Assembly: GCA_014084085.1 (NCBI GenBank)
Contig: NPFB01000095.1
Span: forward strand, 206,697 to 261,248
Source: Hondaea fermentalgiana
Taxonomy: Eukaryota; Sar; Bigyra; Thraustochytrida; Thraustochytriidae
Length of the DNA stretch: 54,552 bases
Reading direction: 5' to 3'
Below the pieces are notes generated by a model that saw nothing but the letters and a program-made list of their open reading frames with translations, was not told where the DNA came from and ran no database searches. This document shows, piece by piece, positions 1 through 8,910 of this stretch. Every line of letters starts with the position of its first letter. Position 1 is the first letter of the stretch. The position numbers and the translations under genes are program-made.

Positions 1-126
1 CTCGCCGGCGGCCCGGGCCGGCTCCCTCCCTGGGCTGTCTTCAACGCGCAGGAGCGCCAGAACGAGAACGGCGACAGCGACGCGGGCCCGGGCCCGGAGC
101 CGAGCGCGGGCGCGAGGAGGACGAGG
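1..126. other. 5' flank of ADAM-like gene
   Basis: Very GC-rich leader with no gene recognised. It probably holds the 5' UTR and promoter of the metalloprotease gene that starts at 127. The repeated 'gaggacggcgaggatgg'-like units continue into the start of the coding region, so the true start could be one of several ATGs. Confidence 0.4.
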
Positions 127-3100
127 ATGGCGAGGACGGCGAGGACGGCGAGGATGGCGAGGCGAAGGCCGAGCGCGGCGCTGCTGGCGGGCGCCGCGAT
201 GGCGCTGGCGAGCCTGCTGACGCCGGCACGCGCCGTGTGGGACTGGGAGCAGACGCGGGCGCGCCTGGAGGAGGTGGGCCTGCCGTACGAGCTCGTGGAC
301 GTGGACGTCGAGGCGGCCGCCCTGGCGGAGGAGGACGGCGGCCGCGCGCTCCGTATCGAGTTCGGGGCCTTTGAGCGCACGTGGCGCTTCGACCTCGAGC
401 AGGACACCGCGCTCTTCCCCGGCGGCGTGCTCGAGCACAAGCACGTGAACGCCGCGGGCAAGACGATCGAGACGCGCCAGGAACGCATGGACTGCTTCTA
501 CAGGACAAAGCAAAGCGACGGACACGTGGTCCTCGCCAACAACTGCGGAGACAAGATCTCCGCGACCATCGAGACTGACCAAGGCAGACTCGCGCTCGTC
601 CCCGTGATGCCGGCGCGCGGCGCTCGCCCTGCGCGCAGCCTCGTGTATTGGATCGACTCCAGGCTAGACAAGCCGTTCTCGTGCGAGCACATGCACGCAC
701 CAGAGAACGCTCTGGCCAAGGAAATCGATCTCGAAGCAGCCCTCGGCATCGACCTCCATCGAGACCTTGCTGGCGACCTTCTCATTGGCGATGCCGCACC
801 GGCAGAAAACACCGCGACGCGGTTGCGGCCTCGTGGCTTGGCGTCCAAGACAGAAAAGTTCATCAAGTTGGTCATTGTCAATGACAATGCGCGCTTCAAC
901 GAATACGGAGATCAGACTCACATGAACAGCGCGCAGATCCTTCAGTCCACCGTCGAGCTCTACAACAAGCTCAACGATATTACAAGCTCCTTCACCTTGA
1001 CAATTCAAGTCGTGGGCATGATCACCTTTGCGCACAAGGACTTTTGGACGCCCGAGATGACCTCGGACGGAGAGGTGAACGAGGAGGTCCTCCTGCAGGA
1101 CTTTTCCACCTGGCGCGCCCAGCTCATCGGCGACAATGACATCGTCGACCACGGCGTGGCGCAGCTTCTCTCGGGTCTCACGTTCCGCGACCAGACCGTC
1201 GGTCTCGCCCACGTCGACGTCCTCTGCAGTAAGTCATCAGGCACGGGTGTCGTCCAGGCCACGGACGCCCAGCTCTCCACCGTCGCTGCTATTCTCGCGC
1301 ACGAACTGGCGCACAACCTTGGCGTCAAGCACACCAACACCTACCTCGGAGAAGACACCTTGGTCGAAGAGCCTTGCACGGCAGGGTCGTGGATCATGGA
1401 CCCCAGCGGCGTCAACGAACGCACGTGGTCATCGTGCTCGGCTGGCTGGATCGAAATGGCCTTTAGCGAGACCTCTTACCCACTCGGCTGCTCAGGGGGT
1501 GACTGTCTCTACCGCCCGAGCTATGGGCGCCGCTACAGCACCTGTGCAGACGATGCCGCGACCTCGATCTGGACCCTGGAGCCCGCCTGTGGCAACGGGG
1601 TGCGCGAAACCGGAGAGGACTGTGACTGTGGTCAAGACGATTGCGGGGAGCTCGATCCCTGCTGCGATGGCGCCACGTGCTCGCTGCTTCAAGATGCAAC
1701 TTGCAGTGCCGATGACATTTGCTGCGACGCCAGCACCTGCCAGCCCCGTGCGGCCGAAGAAGCATACGAGTGCCGCGCCTCGGTAGACGACGACTGCGAC
1801 AGCGCCGAGGTCTGTGATGGCATCTCGGCCTCTTGCCCCTATAACTCTTACGAGGAAAACGGTAGCACCTGCGGAGACCGTGGCGCTTGCTTTATTGGCG
1901 AGTGCAAATCTCACGTCGAACAGTGCGGCTCTTTTGGCTACGTGCCTTGTCCCGCGCACAACCACAACGACGGCGACGACTCGTGCGGGTCCTTGTACTG
2001 CCGGACCGACTCGAGCTCGGACTCGTGCTTCAAGGTGAGCGGGTCGTCGGATAGCGGGACTCTTGTTGAGGACGGCACCACCTGTGGTGGCAATCTCGAA
2101 GACGGTCAGGACCCCAGCGAGCGTGGCGTCTGTAGCGGCTCCACATGCGTCACCGCCGGCGATCTCCAAGCTCCGAGCAGCATCACCTGCTTCAACGGCT
2201 TACTCGACGATGGCGAGACCGATGTCGACTGCGGTGGGACGTGTTCTCCCTGCTTGCCTGGCGAGGTCTGCCTCACGGACGATGACTGCTTTTCCACCAG
2301 TGGCCAGCCCGCCTATTGCAAAAAGGAAAACACGCCAGCACCAACTTCTTCCCCAGTCGCGCTTGTCGATCCTCCTGTTGGATACACTTGTCGCAGTTAC
2401 GACGACGACCCAGAGACGTGCGCCGAATATTCCGCCTGCGTCTACCTCGAAGATTTCTCGCAGTGCAAGCCGACGGGCGCTTTGCCTCCTAATACGGGCA
2501 AGTGCGACTCGCAGAAAAAGGAAGAGTCCTGCATCTCGTGGTGGGAGTGCACTTGGGACGAAAGCGCGAGCGCGTGCAATCATGTGCCCACGCCTGCACC
2601 AACCGCGCTCGAGCCTGGCGTGTGCACATCTTCGGTCTCCTCGACTTCCTCTGGTGACGACGACGAGGAGTCTGATTCCCCCTTTGACAATTTGCTCAAG
2701 CTTTTGCAGGAAAACAAAATCACTGCCATTGCTTCTGCTGGAGGTGCTTTGGTCTTTGGTCTTCTTCTCATGTTCTGCGTGTGCCGTCGCCATTGCCGCA
2801 AGCCGTCGGATGCGGAGCTGCGTCGTCGCGCCTCCGCAGCGGCGCTGAAACGCAACTCCCGTCGTCCTTCGGCTCTCGGAACGGCCACTTCGCTTCACAC
2901 CGCGTCAGAGGCCATGTCTTCGCCGCGCAGCAATTCTTCCTCGTCTGCATCGCTCTCGACCGCGTCGGGCCGATCGTCAAGATCAGCAACGCTCACCACC
3001 AACAATAGCACCTCAGCGGCTGCCGTTGTCGACTCTGGCACCTCAGCAGCGACCTCGCCCACAAGTCAGCGCGCAGCGGACAATCTTGCCATGTGCCCCG

Positions 3101-3840
3101 AGTGCGTGGTGCACTATTCGAATCCCAACAATGTCCGCGGACTTTGCAACTCTTGCGAGGCAAAGCGCAAGAGCCGAATTGCTTTCCTCGTCGAGAATGC
3201 CGGAGGACTTCCCGCACCGAGTGCGCCGCCTCACGTCTCTGCGGCCAATGGCGGCCCTTCTCGTTCTCATTCAATGCAAGCGCCATCGGCGCCGTCGTCT
3301 GGTTCCTCCGGGTACGCGTTGCATTCGACGTCGCAAGGTGCTTCAGGTCGAGGTGCACGCTCGCCGTCAGCACCTGCGCGACCGGTGTCGCCGAGAAGTT
3401 TCTCGGCGCGCACCCCACCCACCTCCAGCCCCAAGAGCCCGCACACACCGCCAACACCGGGACCAGGAAATCCCTTCATCGGAGACGCCTCGGAGCAAAC
3501 GCATGGAAACCCTTTTCTGAGCAACAGTACCAGCGTTCGTCATCCCTCGGTGTCTTCTGTTTGTTCATCAACGAGCGTCTCGAGTGCCGGTGCTGCGATG
3601 CAGCGATACCCGTCTCGTTCGTCGTCGCCTCCGCCTGTGGTGGTATCAGTGTATGATATGGACGACGTGCCAACAGCTAGTGTTGTCCCGTCGGCTAGTA
3701 CACTGACCTCGCATGTGGCGAGCCATCCCGCACCATCGGCGACCTCTGCGCCGCCACCTCAGACTGCCGAGGCATTGCCAGTACCACAGCGCGCACGCCA
3801 AGCCCCGAACCGCCACGATTTCGATGACTCCGTTCTTTGA
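127..3840 (+). CDS. ADAM-like membrane metalloprotease-disintegrin
   Basis: Single-exon ORF of 1237 residues. Seen: an arginine-rich N-terminus followed by a hydrophobic stretch (about residues 18-36) that fits a signal peptide; a reprolysin-type catalytic domain with the zinc site HELAHNLGVKH near residue 392 and a Met-turn (SWIMDPS) about 30 residues later; a disintegrin-like cysteine-rich domain from about residue 487 to 600; further cysteine modules, one with a DVDCGG motif (about 690-735) and two short ones each next to a TPAPT sequence (about 735-850); one membrane segment (about 865-885); and a long Ser/Pro-rich cytoplasmic tail. Known of the family: ADAM proteases shed ectodomains of membrane proteins. 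The tail has two NPF tripeptides (about 1115 and 1128) and a CxxC-x13-CxxC motif (990-1010), unusual for ADAMs. The start is the first ATG; ATG at residue 10 is an alternative. It converges on the ABC transporter gene. Confidence 0.88.
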   Translation: MARTARTARMARRRPSAALLAGAAMALASLLTPARAVWDWEQTRARLEEVGLPYELVDVDVEAAALAEEDGGRALRIEFGAFERTWRFDLEQDTALFPGGVLEHKHVNAAGKTIETRQERMDCFYRTKQSDGHVVLANNCGDKISATIETDQGRLALVPVMPARGARPARSLVYWIDSRLDKPFSCEHMHAPENALAKEIDLEAALGIDLHRDLAGDLLIGDAAPAENTATRLRPRGLASKTEKFIKLVIVNDNARFNEYGDQTHMNSAQILQSTVELYNKLNDITSSFTLTIQVVGMITFAHKDFWTPEMTSDGEVNEEVLLQDFSTWRAQLIGDNDIVDHGVAQLLSGLTFRDQTVGLAHVDVLCSKSSGTGVVQATDAQLSTVAAILAHELAHNLGVKHTNTYLGEDTLVEEPCTAGSWIMDPSGVNERTWSSCSAGWIEMAFSETSYPLGCSGGDCLYRPSYGRRYSTCADDAATSIWTLEPACGNGVRETGEDCDCGQDDCGELDPCCDGATCSLLQDATCSADDICCDASTCQPRAAEEAYECRASVDDDCDSAEVCDGISASCPYNSYEENGSTCGDRGACFIGECKSHVEQCGSFGYVPCPAHNHNDGDDSCGSLYCRTDSSSDSCFKVSGSSDSGTLVEDGTTCGGNLEDGQDPSERGVCSGSTCVTAGDLQAPSSITCFNGLLDDGETDVDCGGTCSPCLPGEVCLTDDDCFSTSGQPAYCKKENTPAPTSSPVALVDPPVGYTCRSYDDDPETCAEYSACVYLEDFSQCKPTGALPPNTGKCDSQKKEESCISWWECTWDESASACNHVPTPAPTALEPGVCTSSVSSTSSGDDDEESDSPFDNLLKLLQENKITAIASAGGALVFGLLLMFCVCRRHCRKPSDAELRRRASAAALKRNSRRPSALGTATSLHTASEAMSSPRSNSSSSASLSTASGRSSRSATLTTNNSTSAAAVVDSGTSAATSPTSQRAADNLAMCPECVVHYSNPNNVRGLCNSCEAKRKSRIAFLVENAGGLPAPSAPPHVSAANGGPSRSHSMQAPSAPSSGSSGYALHSTSQGASGRGARSPSAPARPVSPRSFSARTPPTSSPKSPHTPPTPGPGNPFIGDASEQTHGNPFLSNSTSVRHPSVSSVCSSTSVSSAGAAMQRYPSRSSSPPPVVVSVYDMDDVPTASVVPSASTLTSHVASHPAPSATSAPPPQTAEALPVPQRARQAPNRHDFDDSVL

Positions 3841-4226
3841 TGAGCGAGAGCGAATCTTGCGGCGGTGAACATACGATAACGTACTTGGCTCCACAATGTA
3901 CAACTATACCTATGCGTATGAACGTTTCAATTACTTTGTATTTTGTCGCTTTTTCCAACCAAACATGATAAACCTCTTGCGATTCCGGAGGGAAAGGAAG
4001 AAGATAAAGAGATTGGAGAAATGATTGAGTTTTTTTGCAGTGAAATTAGGACATCTGGGAGCGGAGTAATCATCCTTGTGCTCAATGTCGAATCGATGTT
4101 GCAGACGGGATGCTCTCGAGGCAATCTGGTGATGGCATGCTGGTATATATCATGAACAGCAATGCCATGTTGATCGGTCACCGTGGCAAGATTGGGCGCA
4201 AGGCCGTTTTACTTTGTTCCTTCCTC
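3841..4226. other. convergent 3' junction
   Basis: AT-richer spacer between the 3' ends of the protease gene and the ABC transporter gene. It should hold both 3' UTRs and poly(A) sites. No gene seen. Confidence 0.5.
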
Positions 4227-6233
4227 TCAATCGCTTCGTTGTCGCAAACTGCTGAGCAGATCGCGGAAAGGACCGTCCGGCTTGGCCAACAAATCCGCAA
4301 AAGTGCCCTGCTCCGCAACAGCACCGTTCTCAAGCACAACAATGTGATCGGCAGCTTCAAGCATAGAGGCGCGGTGCGCAATCACAACGACTGCACAGCC
4401 TCGAGCCGCAAGGCCACGCACGGACCTCTGCACATCCTGCTCGGCACGGTGGTCGAGGCTGGACGAATGCTCGTCAAAAATGTAGACGCGCGCACGACGC
4501 AGAAAAGCACGCGCCAAAGCAATGCGCTGCGCTTGCCCAACCGACAACTGAACGCTCTTGGGCCCTCCACCCACAATGCTCGCAAAACCATCGGGCAGGG
4601 CCTCGATAAACTCAAAAGCTTCCGCCATGCGAGCGGCTTCGCGAACCTCGTCCTCGGAAGCTCCAGGCCTTGAAAACGCAATGTTCTCCGCAATGGTGAG
4701 GTCCGTGAACAGGGCAGGGCGCTGGTCCACAGCGGAAAGCAGCGTACGATAGGCCGTGAGAGGAATCTCACGAATGTCCCGACCGTCAAGAGTAATTTGG
4801 CCTTGCCAGTCCTGCTCCACGCGCATAATGAGCTTGCTCAGCGTGGACTTGCCGACGCCCGAGCGGCCTGCAATGCACACTACCTTGCCTGGCTCGAGCG
4901 TCAGATCAAGCCCACGAAGAATCTCCTTGTCCGGATTTGCTGCATACGCGAAATGGACGTTCTCAAAGCGAAGCACGGGATCAAGGATCTGCTGCGCGAT
5001 AGCATCACCCTCGGGTCGTGGCGTCGGAGTGGAACCAGACGCTGGCATATCCGCGAGAAGTGCTTTCAGACGTTGCGAGGCGCCAAGGGATCGTGAAAAG
5101 TCGCTATACGCGCTACCCAATTGGCCAAAACCGAGGCCCATGAGTCCGCTGTACATGGCAAAAGAGGCCAGCTGACCGCCCGTCATGCTCCCAGCGGCAA
5201 CCAGACGTCCGCCATAGCACACAACGGCCAATAGTGAGGCGTTGAGAGAGAATCCGAGACCGCCCATGAAAAGCCCCTCAGCCAGGGCTGCTCGACCCGC
5301 ACGGCCGCAGAGGCCGTCGAGGGCGCTTGCAAAGCGTTCCACTTCGCGCTTTTCACCGTTAAACATGCGCACCGTCGCCAGCTGCTGCACACGTTCGCCC
5401 GCTCGAGCAACGGCATTTCGAGTATCCTCCTTGACGCTCTTGGCGATGCGACGCGAGAAACGGGAAAACGCAAACGCACCGGAACCGATCATCGGCAGCA
5501 GGCTCAACGAGACCATGGTCAGTTGCGGGGAAATGTAACAAAGCATGGCAGCTCCGCCGAACGCCGAGTTACATCCGCGATACAAGGATGCAATGTTCTT
5601 GCAAATGGACTTGGACAAGTCTTCGGCATCCTGCGCCAGGCACGAAATGACCGCATTAGCATCCTGTTCAACAGGACCATATTGCAGGGTTGCGCGGTAC
5701 AAGTCGACGCGCAGGCGACGCGCAATCTTCGTCTCTGCCGAGCTCAGGAAGAAGACGCGGGCGATCGAGCCGACGGCTCCCGCAGCAAAGACACCGAGTG
5801 CCGCCCAAGCCGCTTGGGCAACACTTGGGCGTCCCGAGGCTGTAGTGTTTTCAAGAAGCTGGCTGCCGCCGACGCTGCCGCTTGCACCGGGGCCACGGGC
5901 TACCACGAGGTCGACCATCCAGCCCATGATCTTGGGCAAGGCTAGATTCGTTCCACTTGAAACCACGAGCGCCACAAGAGCGCACGCCATATCGCCTGCC
6001 GCATTTTCGCGTGCGAGTTTGGCAACCTCGCGCATGCTCCAGCGCGCCGGGGCAGCATCTTCCGACTTATCTGCGCCGTTAGAATCCTCCGCAGGATCCA
6101 GCGATCCGTCGCTGTCGACCTTTCCATTCGTCTCCTGCGCGAGCAGTCTCCGGACGTCGTCTCGACCTTTGGCGTTTGACTCTTCGTTTTGCGCATCTTG
6201 GTGCGAAACCAGCAGAGGCTCATCGCTCGCCAT
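4227..6233 (-). CDS. half-size ABC transporter (ABCB type)
   Basis: Encodes 668 residues from ATG at 6233 (protein begins MASDEPLL). The frame is open further upstream to 6596, but that extension is low complexity and the family does not need it. Seen: an acidic N-terminus, one six-helix transmembrane domain (about residues 70-370), then a nucleotide-binding domain with Walker A GRSGVGKST (about 458), signature LSVGQ (about 562), Walker B ending FDE, D-loop SSLD and H-loop AHR. The signature has V in place of the first G of the usual LSGGQ. Known of the family: one transmembrane domain plus one ATPase domain makes a half transporter that works as a dimer, in the plasma membrane, mitochondrion, lysosome or ER depending on subfamily. 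No clear mitochondrial presequence is seen, so location and substrate are unknown. Divergent from the Kelch-TPR gene. Confidence 0.88.
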   Translation of the reverse strand: MASDEPLLVSHQDAQNEESNAKGRDDVRRLLAQETNGKVDSDGSLDPAEDSNGADKSEDAAPARWSMREVAKLARENAAGDMACALVALVVSSGTNLALPKIMGWMVDLVVARGPGASGSVGGSQLLENTTASGRPSVAQAAWAALGVFAAGAVGSIARVFFLSSAETKIARRLRVDLYRATLQYGPVEQDANAVISCLAQDAEDLSKSICKNIASLYRGCNSAFGGAAMLCYISPQLTMVSLSLLPMIGSGAFAFSRFSRRIAKSVKEDTRNAVARAGERVQQLATVRMFNGEKREVERFASALDGLCGRAGRAALAEGLFMGGLGFSLNASLLAVVCYGGRLVAAGSMTGGQLASFAMYSGLMGLGFGQLGSAYSDFSRSLGASQRLKALLADMPASGSTPTPRPEGDAIAQQILDPVLRFENVHFAYAANPDKEILRGLDLTLEPGKVVCIAGRSGVGKSTLSKLIMRVEQDWQGQITLDGRDIREIPLTAYRTLLSAVDQRPALFTDLTIAENIAFSRPGASEDEVREAARMAEAFEFIEALPDGFASIVGGGPKSVQLSVGQAQRIALARAFLRRARVYIFDEHSSSLDHRAEQDVQRSVRGLAARGCAVVVIAHRASMLEAADHIVVLENGAVAEQGTFADLLAKPDGPFRDLLSSLRQRSD

Positions 6234-6831
6234 GTTGATCTCGTCGGTGCGCGCAGCGCTCGCCTGCAGGCTGCAGGCTCTTCCCCTCTTTTGCCTAGCC
6301 CAAGGAGAAAGGAAGGGGGCTCTCGGACGCGGAGACTTCTCTCCTCGGCGCTCTCCGGCGTCGCTAGCGACTCTCGCGGCCTCGAAACCAAGAAAATACC
6401 AGTGCGTGTTATCCGCAACAGATGCGTTCGTCCTCTCCGCGCACGCGATCTGCGCCGGGGCCGCCGTGGCAGCCGCTGGCAACCCTCGCGTCCTGGTCCT
6501 CGGGCTTCGGGGTTTGCAGCTTGCTTCTCCAGCAGAGGGGTCCCCGATCGCAGTGCACACATGTGTCCCCGCGCGCTTCTTGAGAGGTGTGTGCACACAA
6601 CACCTCGGGACCGTTTGGCCCAGACCGCGCCGCTTGCTAACAACACTCCAAGTCGCACAACGCAGCGAGGTGGTGCTCGACAGACCGCGGTCGAGCGAAC
6701 ATCGTTTCTGCTCACTCGTTTGCTCGCTTGGTTGCTGGCTTGCTGGGGTACTTTGCTTGCAAACTCTTTACATTTTACGCGCTTTGCTGCGCGAGAGAGT
6801 GGTGCCGCTGCTGCAGGCGAGACGGCCAAAG
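6234..6831. promoter_or_regulatory. divergent intergenic region (ABC transporter / Kelch-TPR)
   Basis: 598 bp between two divergent starts, so it must hold both promoters. ORFs run through it on both strands because of high GC, but none has recognisable protein content. No specific motif identified. Confidence 0.45.
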
Positions 6832-8745
6832 ATGAACATTTACGTCGAAGAGGTCCCGGCGTCTGCCGAGGAAGACAACAAACACGATGTCCAGGACGCT
6901 CAGATGCTGCGCGAGTACGATACAATCGAGGAAGCCCAGGCGGCAGAGGCCCATCTTGCACAGACTCGAGCCGAAAACTGTGAAAAACCTGCGCGAGACA
7001 ACTGTGACGTTGATGCCTCTCGCAAAGTCTCGCTTCAAGGCGGAGGCGAGCTGCAAGACCTCAAATTCGAGACGTGTAGCCTTGGAGACCCAAGCCAATG
7101 GATGGCGCAAGAGCGCTTGCGCATCATGCCCACGTCCATCCAAACTGCATCTACTTCAACACGCACGCCAGGACCCGCAGCACGAGGTGGCGCACAGCTC
7201 GTTCGTCTTGGTGACGACGTCGTGCTCTTTGGTGGGGCATCGCGCGATGGAACCCATTATGGTGATCTTTGGAAGCTAGCGGTCTCTGGGAACGGCGCGA
7301 AAGACGCATCTGCTGTCTCCAAAAAGCGCCCAAACGCCTGGACCGACCTCAGCAAGTCGATCAAGGGCTCTGCACCAGCTCCACGCTGCGGCCACGCGGC
7401 AACAGCACAAGGAGACGCAAGGATGGTTATTTTCGGCGGCCTCGACGCTTCCTGCGGCCATGTCTTCAACGATGTTCATATTCTTACCAAAACAATTTGC
7501 TCCAAGACCGGCAAGGATGAGTGGACCTGGCATGCACCCACGCTTGTTGGTGTTCCGCCCACGCCACGCACGGAAACTTGTGCAGTCGGGCTTGGGAACA
7601 AGATCATTTATTTCGGCGGATCAAGCCCTCATAGTGGTGTATTTCGGGATATGCACGTCTTGCACCTTGATGCAAGTTCGCAAACGGGCCGATGGTCTAC
7701 CGTACGGTGTGAAGGGAGATGTCCGCTCGCCCGCGAACTTGCTGCGTGCGTGCTATTGCAGCCCACAGCGCCTCATAGTACCAACAATGATGCGGACGCA
7801 GACGTTAACCTGCAAAATGCTCGCGCATTGCAGCACTATGGAGAGTACCTCATGACAGACGCTGTTCTCGCGCAAGCAACGCGTCCGGAGAACAAACAAG
7901 TTCCCTCTGCAGAAGCTCAGTCGCGTGCCAACGATCTTCGCAACAAGGGAAATCGTAAATACGTTTCTGGCGAATTGGATGCTGCCCATGAGCTATACGC
8001 CAAAGGCATTGAAGCCGACGGAAGTGACGCTCGCTTGTTTGGCAATCGCAGTGCGGTGCGTCTTGCATTAGATGACCCTCAAGGCGCACTTCAAGACGCA
8101 TTGGCCGCTGTTCGCCTCGATTCACAATGGGGAAAGGCGTATTATCGTGAAGCGATGGCGCTCATCGCGCTCGAGCGGTATCAAGAGGCAGTAGCTCCCT
8201 TGCAAAGTGCTGTGGAGCTTGCGAGCTCCGAAAAGGAGCGTGATGGCATGTTGCGTGCAAGTCATGAGCTACAGCGCGATCATCTTGCACAAGGACCTGA
8301 TGCAGAAAACCTGACCCCAGTCTTCCCTCACAACCAGGACCTCGTGCTCTGCGTGCATGGTGGCAAAGGCGCAGATGGTGTGCTGCGAGATTTGCAATTT
8401 TTCGATCTGCATTCAGCTCGATGGTTCTCCCCGGCGCAAGAGACCCCCTTTCCTCGATGCGGACATACCATGTGGAAAGCAAACGACCGTCTCTTCGTCT
8501 TCGGTGGCTGGGATGGAGGCGTTCATGTCTCCGGCGAGGTCCAGTCGGTCGATCCTCTAACCGGTATGTGGAGCGAGTGTGCCATGGCAACAGAATCGCA
8601 GGTGGCTGCGAGGTTCAGCCATGCTTCTTGCTCGGTTGCAAGTGAAGCGCTCGTCTTTGGCGGTGTGAGCTTTCAAAGCGATCTCGCGGACGTCCTTGAA
8701 TTCCGTGTTGGCGACGACAGCACTCGAGAGGAACTAAGCGCGTAA
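6832..8745 (+). CDS. Kelch-TPR-Kelch protein
   Basis: Encodes 637 residues from ATG at 6832 (begins MNIYVEEVPA). The frame is open back to 5545, but that part is antisense to the ABC transporter and is rejected. Seen: at least three Kelch blades with double-glycine signatures (VVLFGGAS, VIFGGLD, IYFGGSS) at about residues 118-300; a TPR block at about 360-468 of the form found in co-chaperones (starts ANDLRNKGNRKY, three helix pairs); then three more Kelch blades (LCVHGGKG, FVFGGWDGG, LVFGGVS) at about 502-633. Together the two halves could make one six-bladed propeller with the TPR as an insertion in the middle. Known of the families: both are protein-interaction folds, and this TPR type often binds Hsp70/Hsp90 tails. 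The function is unknown; an adaptor role is inference. Confidence 0.82.
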   Translation: MNIYVEEVPASAEEDNKHDVQDAQMLREYDTIEEAQAAEAHLAQTRAENCEKPARDNCDVDASRKVSLQGGGELQDLKFETCSLGDPSQWMAQERLRIMPTSIQTASTSTRTPGPAARGGAQLVRLGDDVVLFGGASRDGTHYGDLWKLAVSGNGAKDASAVSKKRPNAWTDLSKSIKGSAPAPRCGHAATAQGDARMVIFGGLDASCGHVFNDVHILTKTICSKTGKDEWTWHAPTLVGVPPTPRTETCAVGLGNKIIYFGGSSPHSGVFRDMHVLHLDASSQTGRWSTVRCEGRCPLARELAACVLLQPTAPHSTNNDADADVNLQNARALQHYGEYLMTDAVLAQATRPENKQVPSAEAQSRANDLRNKGNRKYVSGELDAAHELYAKGIEADGSDARLFGNRSAVRLALDDPQGALQDALAAVRLDSQWGKAYYREAMALIALERYQEAVAPLQSAVELASSEKERDGMLRASHELQRDHLAQGPDAENLTPVFPHNQDLVLCVHGGKGADGVLRDLQFFDLHSARWFSPAQETPFPRCGHTMWKANDRLFVFGGWDGGVHVSGEVQSVDPLTGMWSECAMATESQVAARFSHASCSVASEALVFGGVSFQSDLADVLEFRVGDDSTREELSA

Positions 8746-8910
8746 AAAAATTGAGATGAGGAACTCTGTCCTCGTGAAATGCCTATTTTCAGAACACTTT
8801 TACTTTTTTGTCGTGTCTCTACAGCAAGCCTCAAGAAATGGACGCGCTTAGATTCATTTTCATTCATTTCCAAAAGGAGTTATGGCTTTTCCAGCTACGG
8901 CTGGTTTTTC

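Noticed and set aside
6234..6596. N-terminal extension of the ABC transporter
   Set aside because: Low-complexity Arg/Ala-rich sequence, and ATG 6233 gives a normal family length.
5545..6831. Frame open upstream of the Kelch-TPR start
   Set aside because: It is antisense to the ABC transporter, low in recognisable content, and a good ATG exists at 6832.
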